NCBI GenBank assembly: GCA_900758495.1
Contig: CAAERO010000004.1
Location: 13,282 to 77,281, forward strand
Direction of reading: 5' to 3'
DNA length: 64,000 nt
Source: Bacilli bacterium
GTDB lineage: Bacteria; Bacillota_I; Bacilli_A; RF39; UBA660
The notes below the pieces were generated by a model. It had not been told where the DNA came from, searched no databases, and saw nothing but the letters and a program-made list of their open reading frames with translations. Positions 1 to 7,902 of the stretch are shown here, piece after piece (the first letter of the stretch is position 1; each line of letters begins with the position of its first letter). The translations under genes and the position numbers were made by a program.

Positions 1-2045
1 GTGGTATAGCGTGCATGCAGTGTATTTTGGCATACTACAATATTCATCCATCGAAGGAATATTTAATGGAACTTTCAATGTATGATGGTATAAGTACTAG
101 TTTATATGGCATAAAAAAGACAATGGAATTTTTTGGCTTTAAATGTGAGGCATTAGAAGGAATAATTGATTCTAACTCAAAATATCAAATACCATTTATT
201 GCTCATCAAATAGTAGACGAAATTAAACAAATTTATCATTATGTTGTAGTTTACAAAATCTGGCAAAATAAGGTTCAAATAATGGATCCAGCAGTAGGTA
301 AATATAATCTAAGTATAGAAAAATTTGTAGAAAAAAATACAGGATATTATTTATTTATTACTCCAACATCGAATCTTAGACAGATAAATAAATATAAAGT
401 TGTAAATAAAATATTGAATAGAAAAATAAAATATCATAAAAAGGAGTTATTCTTTATTTCAATTTTAATTATAACTACTTTGATTTTGGATTTATTAACT
501 TTTTATCAATTTAAGACTATTTTAAATTATGCACTAACTCCTTCTAATACTAAAAACTTATCTATATTAATAATTATGTTTTTTCTTATTTCAATTTTAA
601 AACTATATTCAAATTGTCTTATCTACAGTTCTCAAATAACGATTTACTATGATATAAGAACAAATTTAAATAACAAAATAATAAGACAAATATTATCACT
701 TCCAGTAACTAGTTTTAGAAGAAAAGATAATTCTATAATTCTATCATTATTTCAAGATGCAGAATTTGTTAGTACATTCTTTGTAAGCGAAAAAATCATA
801 TATTTACAAACTGTAACATTACTAATAATTATGTATACTATATTCTTAAAAGTATCATCTAAAGTTTTTGTTTCCTTATTAGTTAGCAATTTTTTATTTG
901 TGATTCTAATAAAGATTAAAAGACAAAAATTGGGTTTAAGCTTTCAAAATTATTTAAAGAAAAAGGATAAGTTTACTTTTCTTGTATCTAATATTTTTCA
1001 TAATTTTGAATCTATCAAAGGATATCACTCTGAAAACTTACTTTTAAAAGAACTTAAGTTAAACAGTAATGATTTATTGATGGCTGATTATAAGTATGAA
1101 AAGTATAAAGAAAAAACCACAAAGCAGTTTAACCTAATTGAAACCACTTCCTATTATTTTATTTTTTTCATTATATCTATTCTATTAGTAAAAAATACTA
1201 ATATTAATAGCCTAGGGACATTTATTTTATTAGAGAATTTGATACAAATAGTTCTACAAAATGAAGAAAAATTAATGTTAGAGATTTTATCAAGAAAAGA
1301 ATATAAAGAATCTTTAGCAAGATTAGATGAATTTCTTTTGTCTAAAAGTGAAAAATTTCTTAAATATTCAGATAACATTTATCCTAATAAAATGAATATA
1401 GAAATTGAAAATTTAACATTTGCTTATAACGATACAATCTTATTAGAAAATATAAATATTTCAATTCCGTTAAATAGTCATATTCTTTTTACTGGTCCGT
1501 CAGGCAGTGGAAAAAGTACTTTCTTTAAGTTACTAGGTCGCTATTTAGAACCTAGTTTTGCTTCTATTAAAATAGATGGAATAGATATTATGCACTATAA
1601 TTTAGAAAACTTGAGAAGTAATATCACTTATGTTACCAATGATTCAATAATAAATAATGGGTCATTAATCGATAATATAACATTAGGAAGTAAAAAGAAT
1701 ATCAAGAAAATTAAAAAAGTTTTAGAAATAACAGGATTAGCTAAAATTTTAGAAAATAAAAAACTTAATATCTATTCAGTTGATGAGGAAGAACTTAGAA
1801 ATTTTAGTTCAGGAGAAAAAGTTAGGCTTTTTTGTGCAAGAGCTCTTTATAAAGAAAGTAAAGTTTATCTTTTTGATGAATGTTTTAGCAATTTAGACGT
1901 AGCTAGTGAACGGAAAATTTTAAAAAATATATTTGCCGAATGTAAAGATAGTACTATTTTGTACATTTCTCATCGTTTACAAAATAAAGATTTATTTGCT
2001 AAAACTTATAGCCTAAGAAAGGGGAAACTTTATGAAGAAAGGTAG
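1..2045 (+). CDS. C39-peptidase ABC exporter for double-glycine-leader peptides (5' truncated by window)
   Basis: Membrane exporter expected to cut double-glycine leaders and pump the mature bacteriocin out. The reading frame is open back to base 3 and reads GIAC before the first ATG at 15; bases 1-2 fit the end of a Cys codon, so the catalytic C-G-x-A-C motif of peptidase C39 lies across the window edge and the true start is upstream. Counting from the ATG at 15, the C39 His is at about residue 75 (HYVVVY) and the Asp at about 91 (DPAVG). A membrane domain follows (about 140-400), then an ATPase domain with Walker A GPSGSGKST near 493, signature FSSGEK, Walker B VYLFDE and H-loop SHRL. It overlaps the next gene by 14 bases and precedes two peptides with GG leaders, its likely substrates. 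Confidence 0.93.
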   Translation, partial: GIACMQCILAYYNIHPSKEYLMELSMYDGISTSLYGIKKTMEFFGFKCEALEGIIDSNSKYQIPFIAHQIVDEIKQIYHYVVVYKIWQNKVQIMDPAVGKYNLSIEKFVEKNTGYYLFITPTSNLRQINKYKVVNKILNRKIKYHKKELFFISILIITTLILDLLTFYQFKTILNYALTPSNTKNLSILIIMFFLISILKLYSNCLIYSSQITIYYDIRTNLNNKIIRQILSLPVTSFRRKDNSIILSLFQDAEFVSTFFVSEKIIYLQTVTLLIIMYTIFLKVSSKVFVSLLVSNFLFVILIKIKRQKLGLSFQNYLKKKDKFTFLVSNIFHNFESIKGYHSENLLLKELKLNSNDLLMADYKYEKYKEKTTKQFNLIETTSYYFIFFIISILLVKNTNINSLGTFILLENLIQIVLQNEEKLMLEILSRKEYKESLARLDEFLLSKSEKFLKYSDNIYPNKMNIEIENLTFAYNDTILLENINISIPLNSHILFTGPSGSGKSTFFKLLGRYLEPSFASIKIDGIDIMHYNLENLRSNITYVTNDSIINNGSLIDNITLGSKKNIKKIKKVLEITGLAKILENKKLNIYSVDEEELRNFSSGEKVRLFCARALYKESKVYLFDECFSNLDVASERKILKNIFAECKDSTILYISHRLQNKDLFAKTYSLRKGKLYEER

Positions 2046-2400
2046 TATCTTATTATTTAATATGATTTTTTATTTTTCTCTTTTGCTGTTATTGTTAGTA
2101 TCCTTTAGTAAAATAAAACTTTTTGAGTATCAACAGATAATGTGTACTATAGAAGATAAAAATATTGAAATATTGATTTCTAAAAGTGAAACAACTGATA
2201 TAATACAAAATACTTTCTTTTATTATAAAGGAAAAAAATACTTTTATAAAATAGATGAAAATTTAAATAATGATAATTTGGTTTTCATAAAGTTAATAAC
2301 TAGTAAAAAAGTTACTACTAAAAAAATTGACAATATCTACATTCCAAAGAAAAAATCATCTTTGGGTGAAATACTAATAAAATCTTGGAGGTTAGACTAA
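2032..2400 (+). CDS. single-pass membrane protein, probable bacteriocin export accessory
   Basis: A 122-residue protein with an N-terminal hydrophobic helix (about residues 7-26) and a beta-rich, Lys/Ile-rich domain predicted outside the membrane. It starts inside the end of the exporter gene (14-base overlap, SD-like aaaggggaa just upstream) and stops directly before the first bacteriocin peptide, so it belongs to the same operon. C39 exporters often work with an HlyD-type adaptor. This one is far shorter than HlyD and shows no obvious lipoyl or coiled-coil hairpin, so an accessory role is inferred from position only. Immunity function is an alternative. Confidence 0.6.
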   Translation: MKKGSILLFNMIFYFSLLLLLLVSFSKIKLFEYQQIMCTIEDKNIEILISKSETTDIIQNTFFYYKGKKYFYKIDENLNNDNLVFIKLITSKKVTTKKIDNIYIPKKKSSLGEILIKSWRLD

Positions 2401-2547
2401 ATGAAACAAATAGATGAAAATAAACAAAGAAAAATCAAAGGCGGTTTCTCCGTCTGGACTTTTGTTGGTATAACAGCTTTAATCGCTTTTTTAGTAGGGG
2501 TAATTGAAGGTTATACCAATCCTAAAATTTGCGATGGAGGTGAATAA
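2401..2547 (+). CDS. class II bacteriocin precursor with double-glycine leader, peptide 1
   Basis: A 48-codon gene that begins immediately after the preceding stop and has a good SD (ggagg). The predicted leader is MKQIDENKQRKIKGG, ending in the Gly-Gly cut by C39 exporters. The mature part of about 33 residues starts FSVWTFVGITAL, is hydrophobic in its first two thirds with a GVIEG turn, and ends YTNPKICDGGE. This resembles the lactobin A/cerein 7B group of class II bacteriocins, in which a hydrophobic helix is followed by a short Cys-containing tail. Position next to the exporter supports the call; activity is inferred. With the following gene it may form a two-peptide bacteriocin. Confidence 0.8.
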   Translation: MKQIDENKQRKIKGGFSVWTFVGITALIAFLVGVIEGYTNPKICDGGE

Positions 2548-2724
2548 ATGAAACCAGTAGAAAACAATACTTTAAAGAAAATAGTAGGTGGAAGTAGTAC
2601 CACTCTTAGTGGTACAATACTAAATCAGTTAAATAAATTAATAGCAATATTAGTTGATTCAGGAAAAAGTCTGGGTTCATCAATACGAAGAATAAGTGAG
2701 GATAAAGTATGCCCACTAAAGTAA
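2548..2724 (+). CDS. class II bacteriocin precursor with double-glycine leader, peptide 2
   Basis: A 58-residue product whose ATG abuts the stop of peptide 1. The leader MKPVENNTLKKIVGG has the same length and the same L/R-K-x-I-x-G-G ending as its neighbour. The mature part (about 43 residues) begins SSTTLSGTILNQL, carries an amphipathic helix, then a basic SIRRIS segment and a C-terminal VCPLK. Two adjacent precursors with matching leaders suggest either a two-peptide (class IIb) bacteriocin or two independent peptides sharing one exporter. The 3' end overlaps the next small gene by 16 bases in another frame. Confidence 0.75.
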   Translation: MKPVENNTLKKIVGGSSTTLSGTILNQLNKLIAILVDSGKSLGSSIRRISEDKVCPLK

Positions 2725-2831
2725 ATTCAAAGAAAAAACTGATTATTAGAATAATTATCATTATTGTATTTTTAATTTTTTGTTACCTAATAGGATATTA
2801 TTTTGGACGAAATATCATAAATCATTGTTAA
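2709..2831 (+). CDS. 40-residue single-helix membrane protein, candidate immunity protein
   Basis: The ATG lies inside the end of the peptide 2 gene. The product is a basic N-terminus (MPTKVNSKKK), one long hydrophobic helix rich in Ile (about residues 11-32) and a short tail ending NIINHC. No GG leader is present, so it is not a third exported peptide. Very small membrane proteins encoded last in class II bacteriocin operons often give self-immunity; that role is inferred from place and shape. The tight overlap suggests translational coupling to the upstream peptide. Confidence 0.55.
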   Translation: MPTKVNSKKKLIIRIIIIIVFLIFCYLIGYYFGRNIINHC

Positions 2832-2857
2832 AAGGTGAAAAAAATGTAAATTTATAG

Positions 2858-2887
2858 TTGTCAAGAATAGTAACAAAGTGTTATAAT
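2858..2887 (+). promoter_or_regulatory. promoter of rpsU
   Basis: TTGTCA at 2858-2863, 18-base spacer and TATAAT at 2882-2887, preceded by TG one base upstream (extended -10). It lies between the bacteriocin operon and rpsU, 35 bases before the rpsU ATG. Confidence 0.7.
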
Positions 2888-2922
2888 CAGTTGTAGAAAA
2901 AAACGAAGGGAGGGATAGCCGA

Positions 2923-3141
2923 ATGACACAAACAAAAGAGAAGGCAAATAATACAACTAGTAGCTTAGATTTTAAAATTAGAAAATATAAGCAAAAACTT
3001 GCTCGTAGTGGTGTCCCTTCAGAAGCAAAGAAACACGATGCTTATGATAAACCAGGAGTTAGAAGAAGAAAAGCCAGAGAAGAAGCAAAGAAAAACGCAC
3101 GTAAGAATGCACGCAAACAAACTGGAGGAAATAGAGACTAA
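2923..3141 (+). CDS. rpsU: 30S ribosomal protein bS21
   Basis: A 72-residue, strongly basic protein with the S21 core: FKIRKYKQKLARSGV, then a Y-x-K-P-G-V-R-R-R-K segment and an Arg/Lys-rich tail. S21 sits on the 30S platform near the anti-Shine-Dalgarno and helps initiation. It has a strong SD (gggaggg) and its own promoter, and a terminator overlaps its stop. It is followed by yqfC and yqfD, as in the broad Bacillus arrangement of this region. Slightly longer than the usual 57-60 residues because of extra residues at both ends. Confidence 0.95.
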   Translation: MTQTKEKANNTTSSLDFKIRKYKQKLARSGVPSEAKKHDAYDKPGVRRRKAREEAKKNARKNARKQTGGNRD

Positions 3142-3166
3142 TAATTATTGGTCTTTATTTTTTTTT
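3136..3166 (+). terminator. rpsU terminator
   Basis: GACTAAT at 3136-3142 pairs with ATTGGTC at 3147-3153 (one G-T pair) around an AATT loop. A T-rich run follows at 3154-3166. The stem includes the rpsU stop codon. Confidence 0.75.
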
Positions 3167-3193
3167 CTAACATAAATTTATATAGGTGAAAAA

Positions 3194-3433
3194 ATGATAG
3201 GATACAATCGAATAAAAAATTATATTGAAGATAATGAATTCCATTTTGATATATTTTTGAATCGTATTCATATTGTCAACTATACAAAAATATTGTCGCT
3301 TTCAGATACCAGAATTATCATTTCATTTCTAGATAAAAAAGTAACATTTACAGGAAATAAGTTATCTTTAATAAAAATGCTTGACGATGAGCTTTTAATT
3401 AAAGGAAACTTACAAAAAGTAGAATTAGAATAA
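3194..3433 (+). CDS. yqfC: YabP/YqfC family sporulation protein
   Basis: A 79-residue protein matching the YqfC/YabP pattern: HIVNYTKILSLSDTRIIISF, then a short beta-rich core and a G-x-x-L-x-I-x-x-L-x-x-x-E-L-L-I-K-G ending. In Bacillus the family is made during sporulation in the mother cell and is encoded beside yqfD. The gene is directly coupled to yqfD here (the A of the TAA stop is the A of the next ATG). Molecular function is not established. Its presence suggests that the organism sporulates or descends from sporulating ancestors. Confidence 0.85.
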   Translation: MIGYNRIKNYIEDNEFHFDIFLNRIHIVNYTKILSLSDTRIIISFLDKKVTFTGNKLSLIKMLDDELLIKGNLQKVELE

Positions 3434-4599
3434 TGAATCATTATGTAATAAAAATTGAAGGCCGTCGACCAAGCTCACTCCTATCACTTTTAATAATTTT
3501 AAAGATTCCTTTTATTAAAAAGAAAGAAACAAATAGTAGTTTGATTCTAGAAATAGAAGAAGAACAATTCCAGCGAGTAAAAAAATTAGCTCCTACTTAT
3601 GAAATAACAATTCTTAAACGTACAGGAATATCTTATATTATAAATCTATATAAGACAAAGAAAGTATTTCTTTTTTCCATTTTATTTGCTTTCTTGGTAG
3701 TCACCATTCTCACTAATATAACCTTTTCTATCAGAATAGTAGAAACTGATTCAGCTATCAAAGAAATGTTACTTGATGATTTAAAAGAAAATGGAATAGT
3801 TAAATACCACTTCAAAGTTTCATATAAAAAGAAAGAACAAATAAGACAAAAGATATTAGAAAAAGAAAAATCCTCGCTTGAATGGTTAGAAATTGAAGAA
3901 CTTGGTACGATGTATCAAGTTAAAGCTATTAAAAGAGTAAATAATCCAAAAGAAGAGAATTTAATGCCAAGAAGTATCGTTGCTAAGAAGAAAGGACGTA
4001 TTACTAGAATTGAAGCAGACTATGGAGAAGTAACCGCTAAGAAAAACGATGTAGTAGAAAAAGGAGATATCATAATAAGCGGTCTCATAAAAAATAAAGA
4101 TGAAATAAAAACTAAGGTAGTAGCGAAGGGAAAAGTCTATGCAGAAGTATGGTATCAAGTTAATTTAAGTCTTCCCTCCATTTATCAAGAGGAAACTAAG
4201 ACTGGTAAGCAGAAAAATGTTTTAGAAATATTATTTCTAGATAAAAATATCATCCCTTTCGAATTATTTAAGTATCAAAATAGTATTAATAAAGAAAAAG
4301 TGATTTATTATAATAAGTTAATTCCATTTCAGCTAAACCTAACCAAAAAAGAAGAAATAAAAATTAAACAGGTAACTTATCAAAATAAATCATCGCAAAA
4401 AGAAATAAAACAGCTAGCTATAAAGAAATTACACCAACATCTAGGTAATGATATAAAAATATTATCAATAAATGTTTTGAAAAAAAAGGTAAGTGCTGAT
4501 AGAATAGAAGTAGAATTGTTTTTCAAAGTAGAAGAGAATATAACTAGTTATTCATCACTAGAAAATATTGATATTACTTTAGAAAATCAGAAAGAATGA
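3433..4599 (+). CDS. yqfD: sporulation protein YqfD
   Basis: A 388-residue protein with a short N-terminal cytoplasmic domain, one hydrophobic segment (about residues 77-97) and a long extracytoplasmic part. The sequence around residues 140-175 (SLEWLEIEELGTMYQVKAIK) matches the conserved W-x-x-I/V-x-x-x-G-T region of YqfD, and a K-x-G-x-I-x-x-I/V region follows. In Bacillus, yqfC-yqfD are co-transcribed sporulation genes, and the one-base overlap with yqfC repeats that pairing. Length agrees with the family (about 390-400). Confidence 0.88.
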   Translation: MNHYVIKIEGRRPSSLLSLLIILKIPFIKKKETNSSLILEIEEEQFQRVKKLAPTYEITILKRTGISYIINLYKTKKVFLFSILFAFLVVTILTNITFSIRIVETDSAIKEMLLDDLKENGIVKYHFKVSYKKKEQIRQKILEKEKSSLEWLEIEELGTMYQVKAIKRVNNPKEENLMPRSIVAKKKGRITRIEADYGEVTAKKNDVVEKGDIIISGLIKNKDEIKTKVVAKGKVYAEVWYQVNLSLPSIYQEETKTGKQKNVLEILFLDKNIIPFELFKYQNSINKEKVIYYNKLIPFQLNLTKKEEIKIKQVTYQNKSSQKEIKQLAIKKLHQHLGNDIKILSINVLKKKVSADRIEVELFFKVEENITSYSSLENIDITLENQKE

Positions 4600-4609
4600 G
4601 GTACTTGTT

Positions 4610-5212
4610 ATGTTAAATAGTCTTGGAAATTCTATTGAAAGTGTTCTAGAATTTAGCTTGCCAATGGTTATTTTATCAGTAATAATTGCTGTTTCTTTAC
4701 GAATTGCTGATATTATTAAAAATAAAAGAAAAATAGTTTTATATAAAGAAGTATTAGCACTATTCTTTATGATTTACATTCTTTGTTTATTTCAAGTTGT
4801 TACCTTTCAAGATACTGCTTACGTGACAAATAATAATTTTATTCCGTTTAAAGAAATTTTTAGGTATTCAATTGGAAGTAGATTATTTATAAAAAATGTT
4901 ATTGGTAACGTAGTAATGTTTATCCCTTATGGTTTCTTTTGTAGCTATATTCTAAAAGAAAATAAATATCAACCAATTTTAGTTTTAACTCTGATAGCAT
5001 CAATTTCTATTGAAACAACACAGTTAATGATTGGAAGAGTGTTTGATATTGATGATATTATTTTAAATACCATCGGTGGAATGTTAGGATTCTATATATA
5101 TGTGCTATTCCTAAAAATAAGAGAGTTCTATAAGCCGTTATTTTCTAAGGAATGGATGTTAAATATAATAGCAATTCTCTTACTGATAGGATTTATTAGA
5201 ATATTACTTTGA
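4610..5212 (+). CDS. VanZ-like family membrane protein
   Basis: A 200-residue integral membrane protein with about five hydrophobic helices. The VanZ signature is clear: N-x-I-P-F-K-E-I near residue 76, then NVIGNVVMFIPYGFF, then E-T-T-Q-L-M-I-G-R-V-F-D-I-D-D-I-I-L-N-T-I-G-G near residues 146-168. VanZ gives low-level teicoplanin resistance in enterococci, but the wider family is common and mostly uncharacterised. It stands where Bacillus has phoH and yqfF, neither of which is present. A terminator follows immediately, so it ends the rpsU-side transcription unit. Confidence 0.88.
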   Translation: MLNSLGNSIESVLEFSLPMVILSVIIAVSLRIADIIKNKRKIVLYKEVLALFFMIYILCLFQVVTFQDTAYVTNNNFIPFKEIFRYSIGSRLFIKNVIGNVVMFIPYGFFCSYILKENKYQPILVLTLIASISIETTQLMIGRVFDIDDIILNTIGGMLGFYIYVLFLKIREFYKPLFSKEWMLNIIAILLLIGFIRILL

Positions 5213-5218
5213 TACTGC

Positions 5219-5249
5219 CACATAAAGTTTCATACTTTATGTGTTTTTT
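5219..5249 (+). terminator. terminator after the VanZ gene
   Basis: A perfect 10-base stem (CACATAAAGT at 5219-5228 with its complement at 5234-5243), a five-base TTCAT loop and six T at 5244-5249. Confidence 0.9.
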
Positions 5250-5272
5250 AGATGAAAATTAGAATGATATAG

Positions 5273-5301
5273 ATGACATTTTCTTAGAAATTTGTTAAAA
5301 T
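5273..5301 (+). promoter_or_regulatory. promoter of the ybeY-era-recO unit
   Basis: ATGACA at 5273-5278, 17-base spacer and TAAAAT at 5296-5301. Each box has 5 of 6 consensus bases. It is placed between a strong terminator and the ybeY start. Confidence 0.6.
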
Positions 5302-5318
5302 TGTGTTGGTGATGAACT

Positions 5319-5771
5319 TTGAAAGAAATAGGAATTTATAATGAAACAGAAGAAGACGTACCTTACTTAGCAACTGTTGAAAAAGTAATAAAAACAGCAA
5401 TGAAAATGGAGAAAGTCGAAGCAGAGATGAATGTCATTATAGTAAATGATGATTATATTTGGAAACTAAATAAGGAATATAGACATATTGATCGACCAAC
5501 CGATGTAATAACTTTTGCTTTAGAAGATGATAATATTTGTAAGTTACCAGCAGGAGCAAGAGTGCTTGGTGATGTTTATATCAGTATTGATACTGCTAAA
5601 AGACAAGCTGAAGAATATGGACATGGCCTTGAAAGAGAACTTAGCTTTTTAGCAGTCCATGGATTTTATCACTTATTAGGATATGACCACCAAGTAGAAG
5701 AAGAAGCAAAAATAATGTTTGAAAAACAAGAGGAGGTCTTAGAAAAGTATGGGATTACAAGAAAAAAATAA
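5319..5771 (+). CDS. ybeY: endoribonuclease YbeY, 16S rRNA maturation
   Basis: Zinc-dependent endoribonuclease that matures the 16S rRNA 3' end and supports ribosome quality control. The metal site H-G-x-x-H-L-x-G-Y-D-H is present with His at about residues 114, 118 and 124, preceded by the conserved TDVITFALE. The 150-residue length is normal. Translation appears to start at TTG (5319), with an SD-like ggtgat upstream; no ATG is in frame near the N-terminus. Its last 23 bases overlap dgkA. The order ybeY-dgkA-era-recO is classic for Bacilli, except that cdd is missing. Confidence 0.95.
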   Translation: MKEIGIYNETEEDVPYLATVEKVIKTAMKMEKVEAEMNVIIVNDDYIWKLNKEYRHIDRPTDVITFALEDDNICKLPAGARVLGDVYISIDTAKRQAEEYGHGLERELSFLAVHGFYHLLGYDHQVEEEAKIMFEKQEEVLEKYGITRKK

Positions 5772-6138
5772 GAAGTTTGGCCCAAAGAGAGTGATAAATG
5801 CAACTAAAAATTCTCTCTCAGGTTTAATATCTGCCTATAAATCAGAACCAAGTTTGATGATTTTATTAGTTACATCTATCTGTACAGTTATCCTAGGTTT
5901 TGTCTTTAAGATAGAACTATTTGAATGGTTATTTATTATTATTTCTCTTGCTTGCTGTGTTGGTGCAGAACTAATTAATACAGCTATTGAAAATGTTGTA
6001 GACCTTGTAACTAGAGAAATTCATCCTCTTGCCAAGGTAGCAAAGGATACAGCTAGTGCTGCTGAATTTATTTTCGTAATGATGAGTGTCTGCACTCTAG
6101 CAATTATATATATACCAAAGATAGTGGAGATGTTTTAA
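5749..6138 (+). CDS. dgkA: diacylglycerol/undecaprenol kinase (DgkA family)
   Basis: Small trimeric membrane kinase of 129 residues. In Gram-positives this family phosphorylates undecaprenol, recycling the lipid carrier for cell-wall synthesis. The catalytic motif AELINTAIENVVDLVT is intact, with both glutamates of E-x-x-N-T-A-x-E. Three hydrophobic helices follow a basic amphipathic N-terminus. The usual A-K-D-x-A-A-G-A-V-L segment reads AKDTASAAEFIFV. It overlaps ybeY by 23 bases and shares one base with era. A second DgkA domain occurs 2.5 kb downstream, fused to a PAP2 domain. Confidence 0.92.
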   Translation: MGLQEKNKKFGPKRVINATKNSLSGLISAYKSEPSLMILLVTSICTVILGFVFKIELFEWLFIIISLACCVGAELINTAIENVVDLVTREIHPLAKVAKDTASAAEFIFVMMSVCTLAIIYIPKIVEMF

Positions 6139-7025
6139 TGAAAAAATGTGGATTTGTAACAATTATGGGCCGTCCGAATGTCGGCAAAAGTACTTTACTA
6201 AATGGCCTTTTAAATATTCATTTAGCAATAACAACTGATAAAGCTGGTACTACTAGAAACAGCATAGAAGGAATATATCAAGATGATGAATCACAAATTG
6301 TGTTCATCGATACACCAGGTATTCATAAACCAATTCATAAACTAGGAAATGTTTTAAACAAAACAGCTTATCAAAATATGAATCAAGCAGATATAATTTT
6401 ATTTATGATAGATGCTAAAACTGGTTTTGGTAAAGGAGACCAATTTATTTTAAATAAAATCAAAGAAACTGAAGATGTACCAGTGTTTCTTCTATTAAAT
6501 AAAGTTGATAAAATTGCAAAAGAAACTTTATTTAGAACAATCAATAAAGCTACTCAAGACTTTACTTTTCAAGAAGTTATACCAATATCAGCTTTAGAAA
6601 AAGATGGACTTGATGATTTAGTAAAGACTCTTAAAAAGTATTTACCTGTTAGTGATCCGATTTTTGAAGATGATGCACTAACCAATGTTTCAACTAAATT
6701 TATTATGGCAGAGTTTGTTCGAGAAAAAGCAATGCAACTAACAAAAGAAGAAGTTCCTCATGCAATTACTTGTTATGTTGAAAACTATGAAGAAACAACT
6801 GACCTTATCAAAGTTCAAGTTTTAATCGTAGTAGATAGATTATCACTAAAAAAAATCATTATTGGCAAAAATGGTAGCATGTTGAAGAAAATAGGTACAT
6901 CAGCAAGATATGAGATGGAAAAATTTATGGGTAAAAAAGTTTATCTAGAAACTTATGTAAAAGTAATAGAAAACTGGAAAGAAGAAGAAAAATATTTAAA
7001 AGAATTTGGCTTTGAAAATGAATAA
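6138..7025 (+). CDS. era: GTPase Era, 30S assembly factor
   Basis: Essential GTPase that binds the 16S rRNA 3' end and checks 30S maturation. G1 is GRPNVGKST at residues 11-19, followed by TTR in switch I, DTPGIH in G3 and NKVDK in G4. A C-terminal KH domain carries IIGKNGSMLKKIG. The 295-residue length is typical. The ATG shares its A with the dgkA stop, so the two are translationally coupled. Its location beside ybeY, which acts on the same rRNA end, is a common Bacilli arrangement. Confidence 0.97.
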   Translation: MKKCGFVTIMGRPNVGKSTLLNGLLNIHLAITTDKAGTTRNSIEGIYQDDESQIVFIDTPGIHKPIHKLGNVLNKTAYQNMNQADIILFMIDAKTGFGKGDQFILNKIKETEDVPVFLLLNKVDKIAKETLFRTINKATQDFTFQEVIPISALEKDGLDDLVKTLKKYLPVSDPIFEDDALTNVSTKFIMAEFVREKAMQLTKEEVPHAITCYVENYEETTDLIKVQVLIVVDRLSLKKIIIGKNGSMLKKIGTSARYEMEKFMGKKVYLETYVKVIENWKEEEKYLKEFGFENE

Positions 7026-7064
7026 AAAAAGTTTCTTTCAACCATATTAATAATAGGTGATATA

Positions 7065-7187
7065 GTGGATAAATTAACTTGGGAAATATTTAAAGAAACA
7101 GGGGATATTAGGTATTTTCTTCTTAATAAAAGATTAGAGGAAAGTGGTAAAGATGAAAATAGTAGATACGAAGGGAATAATTCTTAA
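7065..7187 (+). CDS. yqzL: YqzL-like small protein
   Basis: A 40-codon gene starting at GTG (7065) with an upstream SD-like aggtgat. It reads MDKLTWEIFKETGDIRYFLL and ends with a short charged tail. The pattern T-W-x-x-F-x-x-T-G-x-I-x-x-Y/F-L-L matches the YqzL family, which in Bacillus lies in exactly this place between era and recO. It overlaps the start of recO in another frame. Function is unknown. The call rests on the motif together with conserved position. Confidence 0.75.
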   Translation: MDKLTWEIFKETGDIRYFLLNKRLEESGKDENSRYEGNNS

Positions 7188-7896
7188 AGAAGTTAACTAT
7201 AGTGATTCGAGTAAAATCTTAAAAGTGTTAACGGAAGAATATGGTCTTATCAGTATCTTATCAAAAGGTTGTCGTAACTTGAAAAGTAAATTAAGAGGAG
7301 TAAGTAGAAAACTCCTTTATGGCACTTTTCATTTTTATTATAGAGAAAATGGCATCTCTACTTTAACTAGCATAGATGTTATTAATGCTTATCCAAAAAT
7401 AATGATGGATTTAGAGAGTATTAGTTATGCAACTTTGTTACTAGATTTAACTAATCAAGTGGTTAGCCAAAGTGATAGTAGAGAAATAATGCCTATTTTG
7501 ATTAGCGCTTTACATAAAATAGAAAATGGCTTAAGCCCCGAGACGATTACTAATATAGTTCAGTTAAAATACTTGACATTTCTTGGAGTTGCACCTATTC
7601 TTGACGAATGTTCATCGTGTGGTAATAAGACAAATATTGTTGCTCTAGATGCAACTTTAGGTGGATTTGTTTGTAACTGTTGTTATCAAAATAGAGGTTA
7701 TAATAGTGAGAAAACAATTAAATTAATAAGAATGTATGTCCATATAGATATAAATAAAATTACTAAAATATCAGTATCAGAAGAAACTAACAAAGAAATA
7801 TATCGCTTTTTAGAAGAATATTATGATAGATATACAGGCATCTATTTAAAAAGTCGCAAAACCTTAAAGACAACACTAGCTATGTTAAAGGAGTAG
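7153..7896 (+). CDS. recO: DNA repair protein RecO
   Basis: RecF-pathway mediator that loads RecA and anneals SSB-coated DNA. The N-terminal OB fold begins MKIVDTKGIILKEVNYSDSS, the normal RecO opening, and supports the ATG at 7153 over an in-frame GTG at 7144 that sits too close to the gagga SD. A zinc-binding pair is visible as C-x-x-C (CSSC, near residue 152) and C-x-x-C (CNCC, near 174). The C-terminal helical domain is full length. It follows era and yqzL as in other Bacilli. Confidence 0.95.
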   Translation: MKIVDTKGIILKEVNYSDSSKILKVLTEEYGLISILSKGCRNLKSKLRGVSRKLLYGTFHFYYRENGISTLTSIDVINAYPKIMMDLESISYATLLLDLTNQVVSQSDSREIMPILISALHKIENGLSPETITNIVQLKYLTFLGVAPILDECSSCGNKTNIVALDATLGGFVCNCCYQNRGYNSEKTIKLIRMYVHIDINKITKISVSEETNKEIYRFLEEYYDRYTGIYLKSRKTLKTTLAMLKE

Positions 7897-7902
7897 ATTA
7901 CT

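Noticed and set aside
7144..7153. GTG 7144 as recO start
   Set aside because: It lies only a few bases after the gagga SD; ATG 7153 gives the normal RecO opening.
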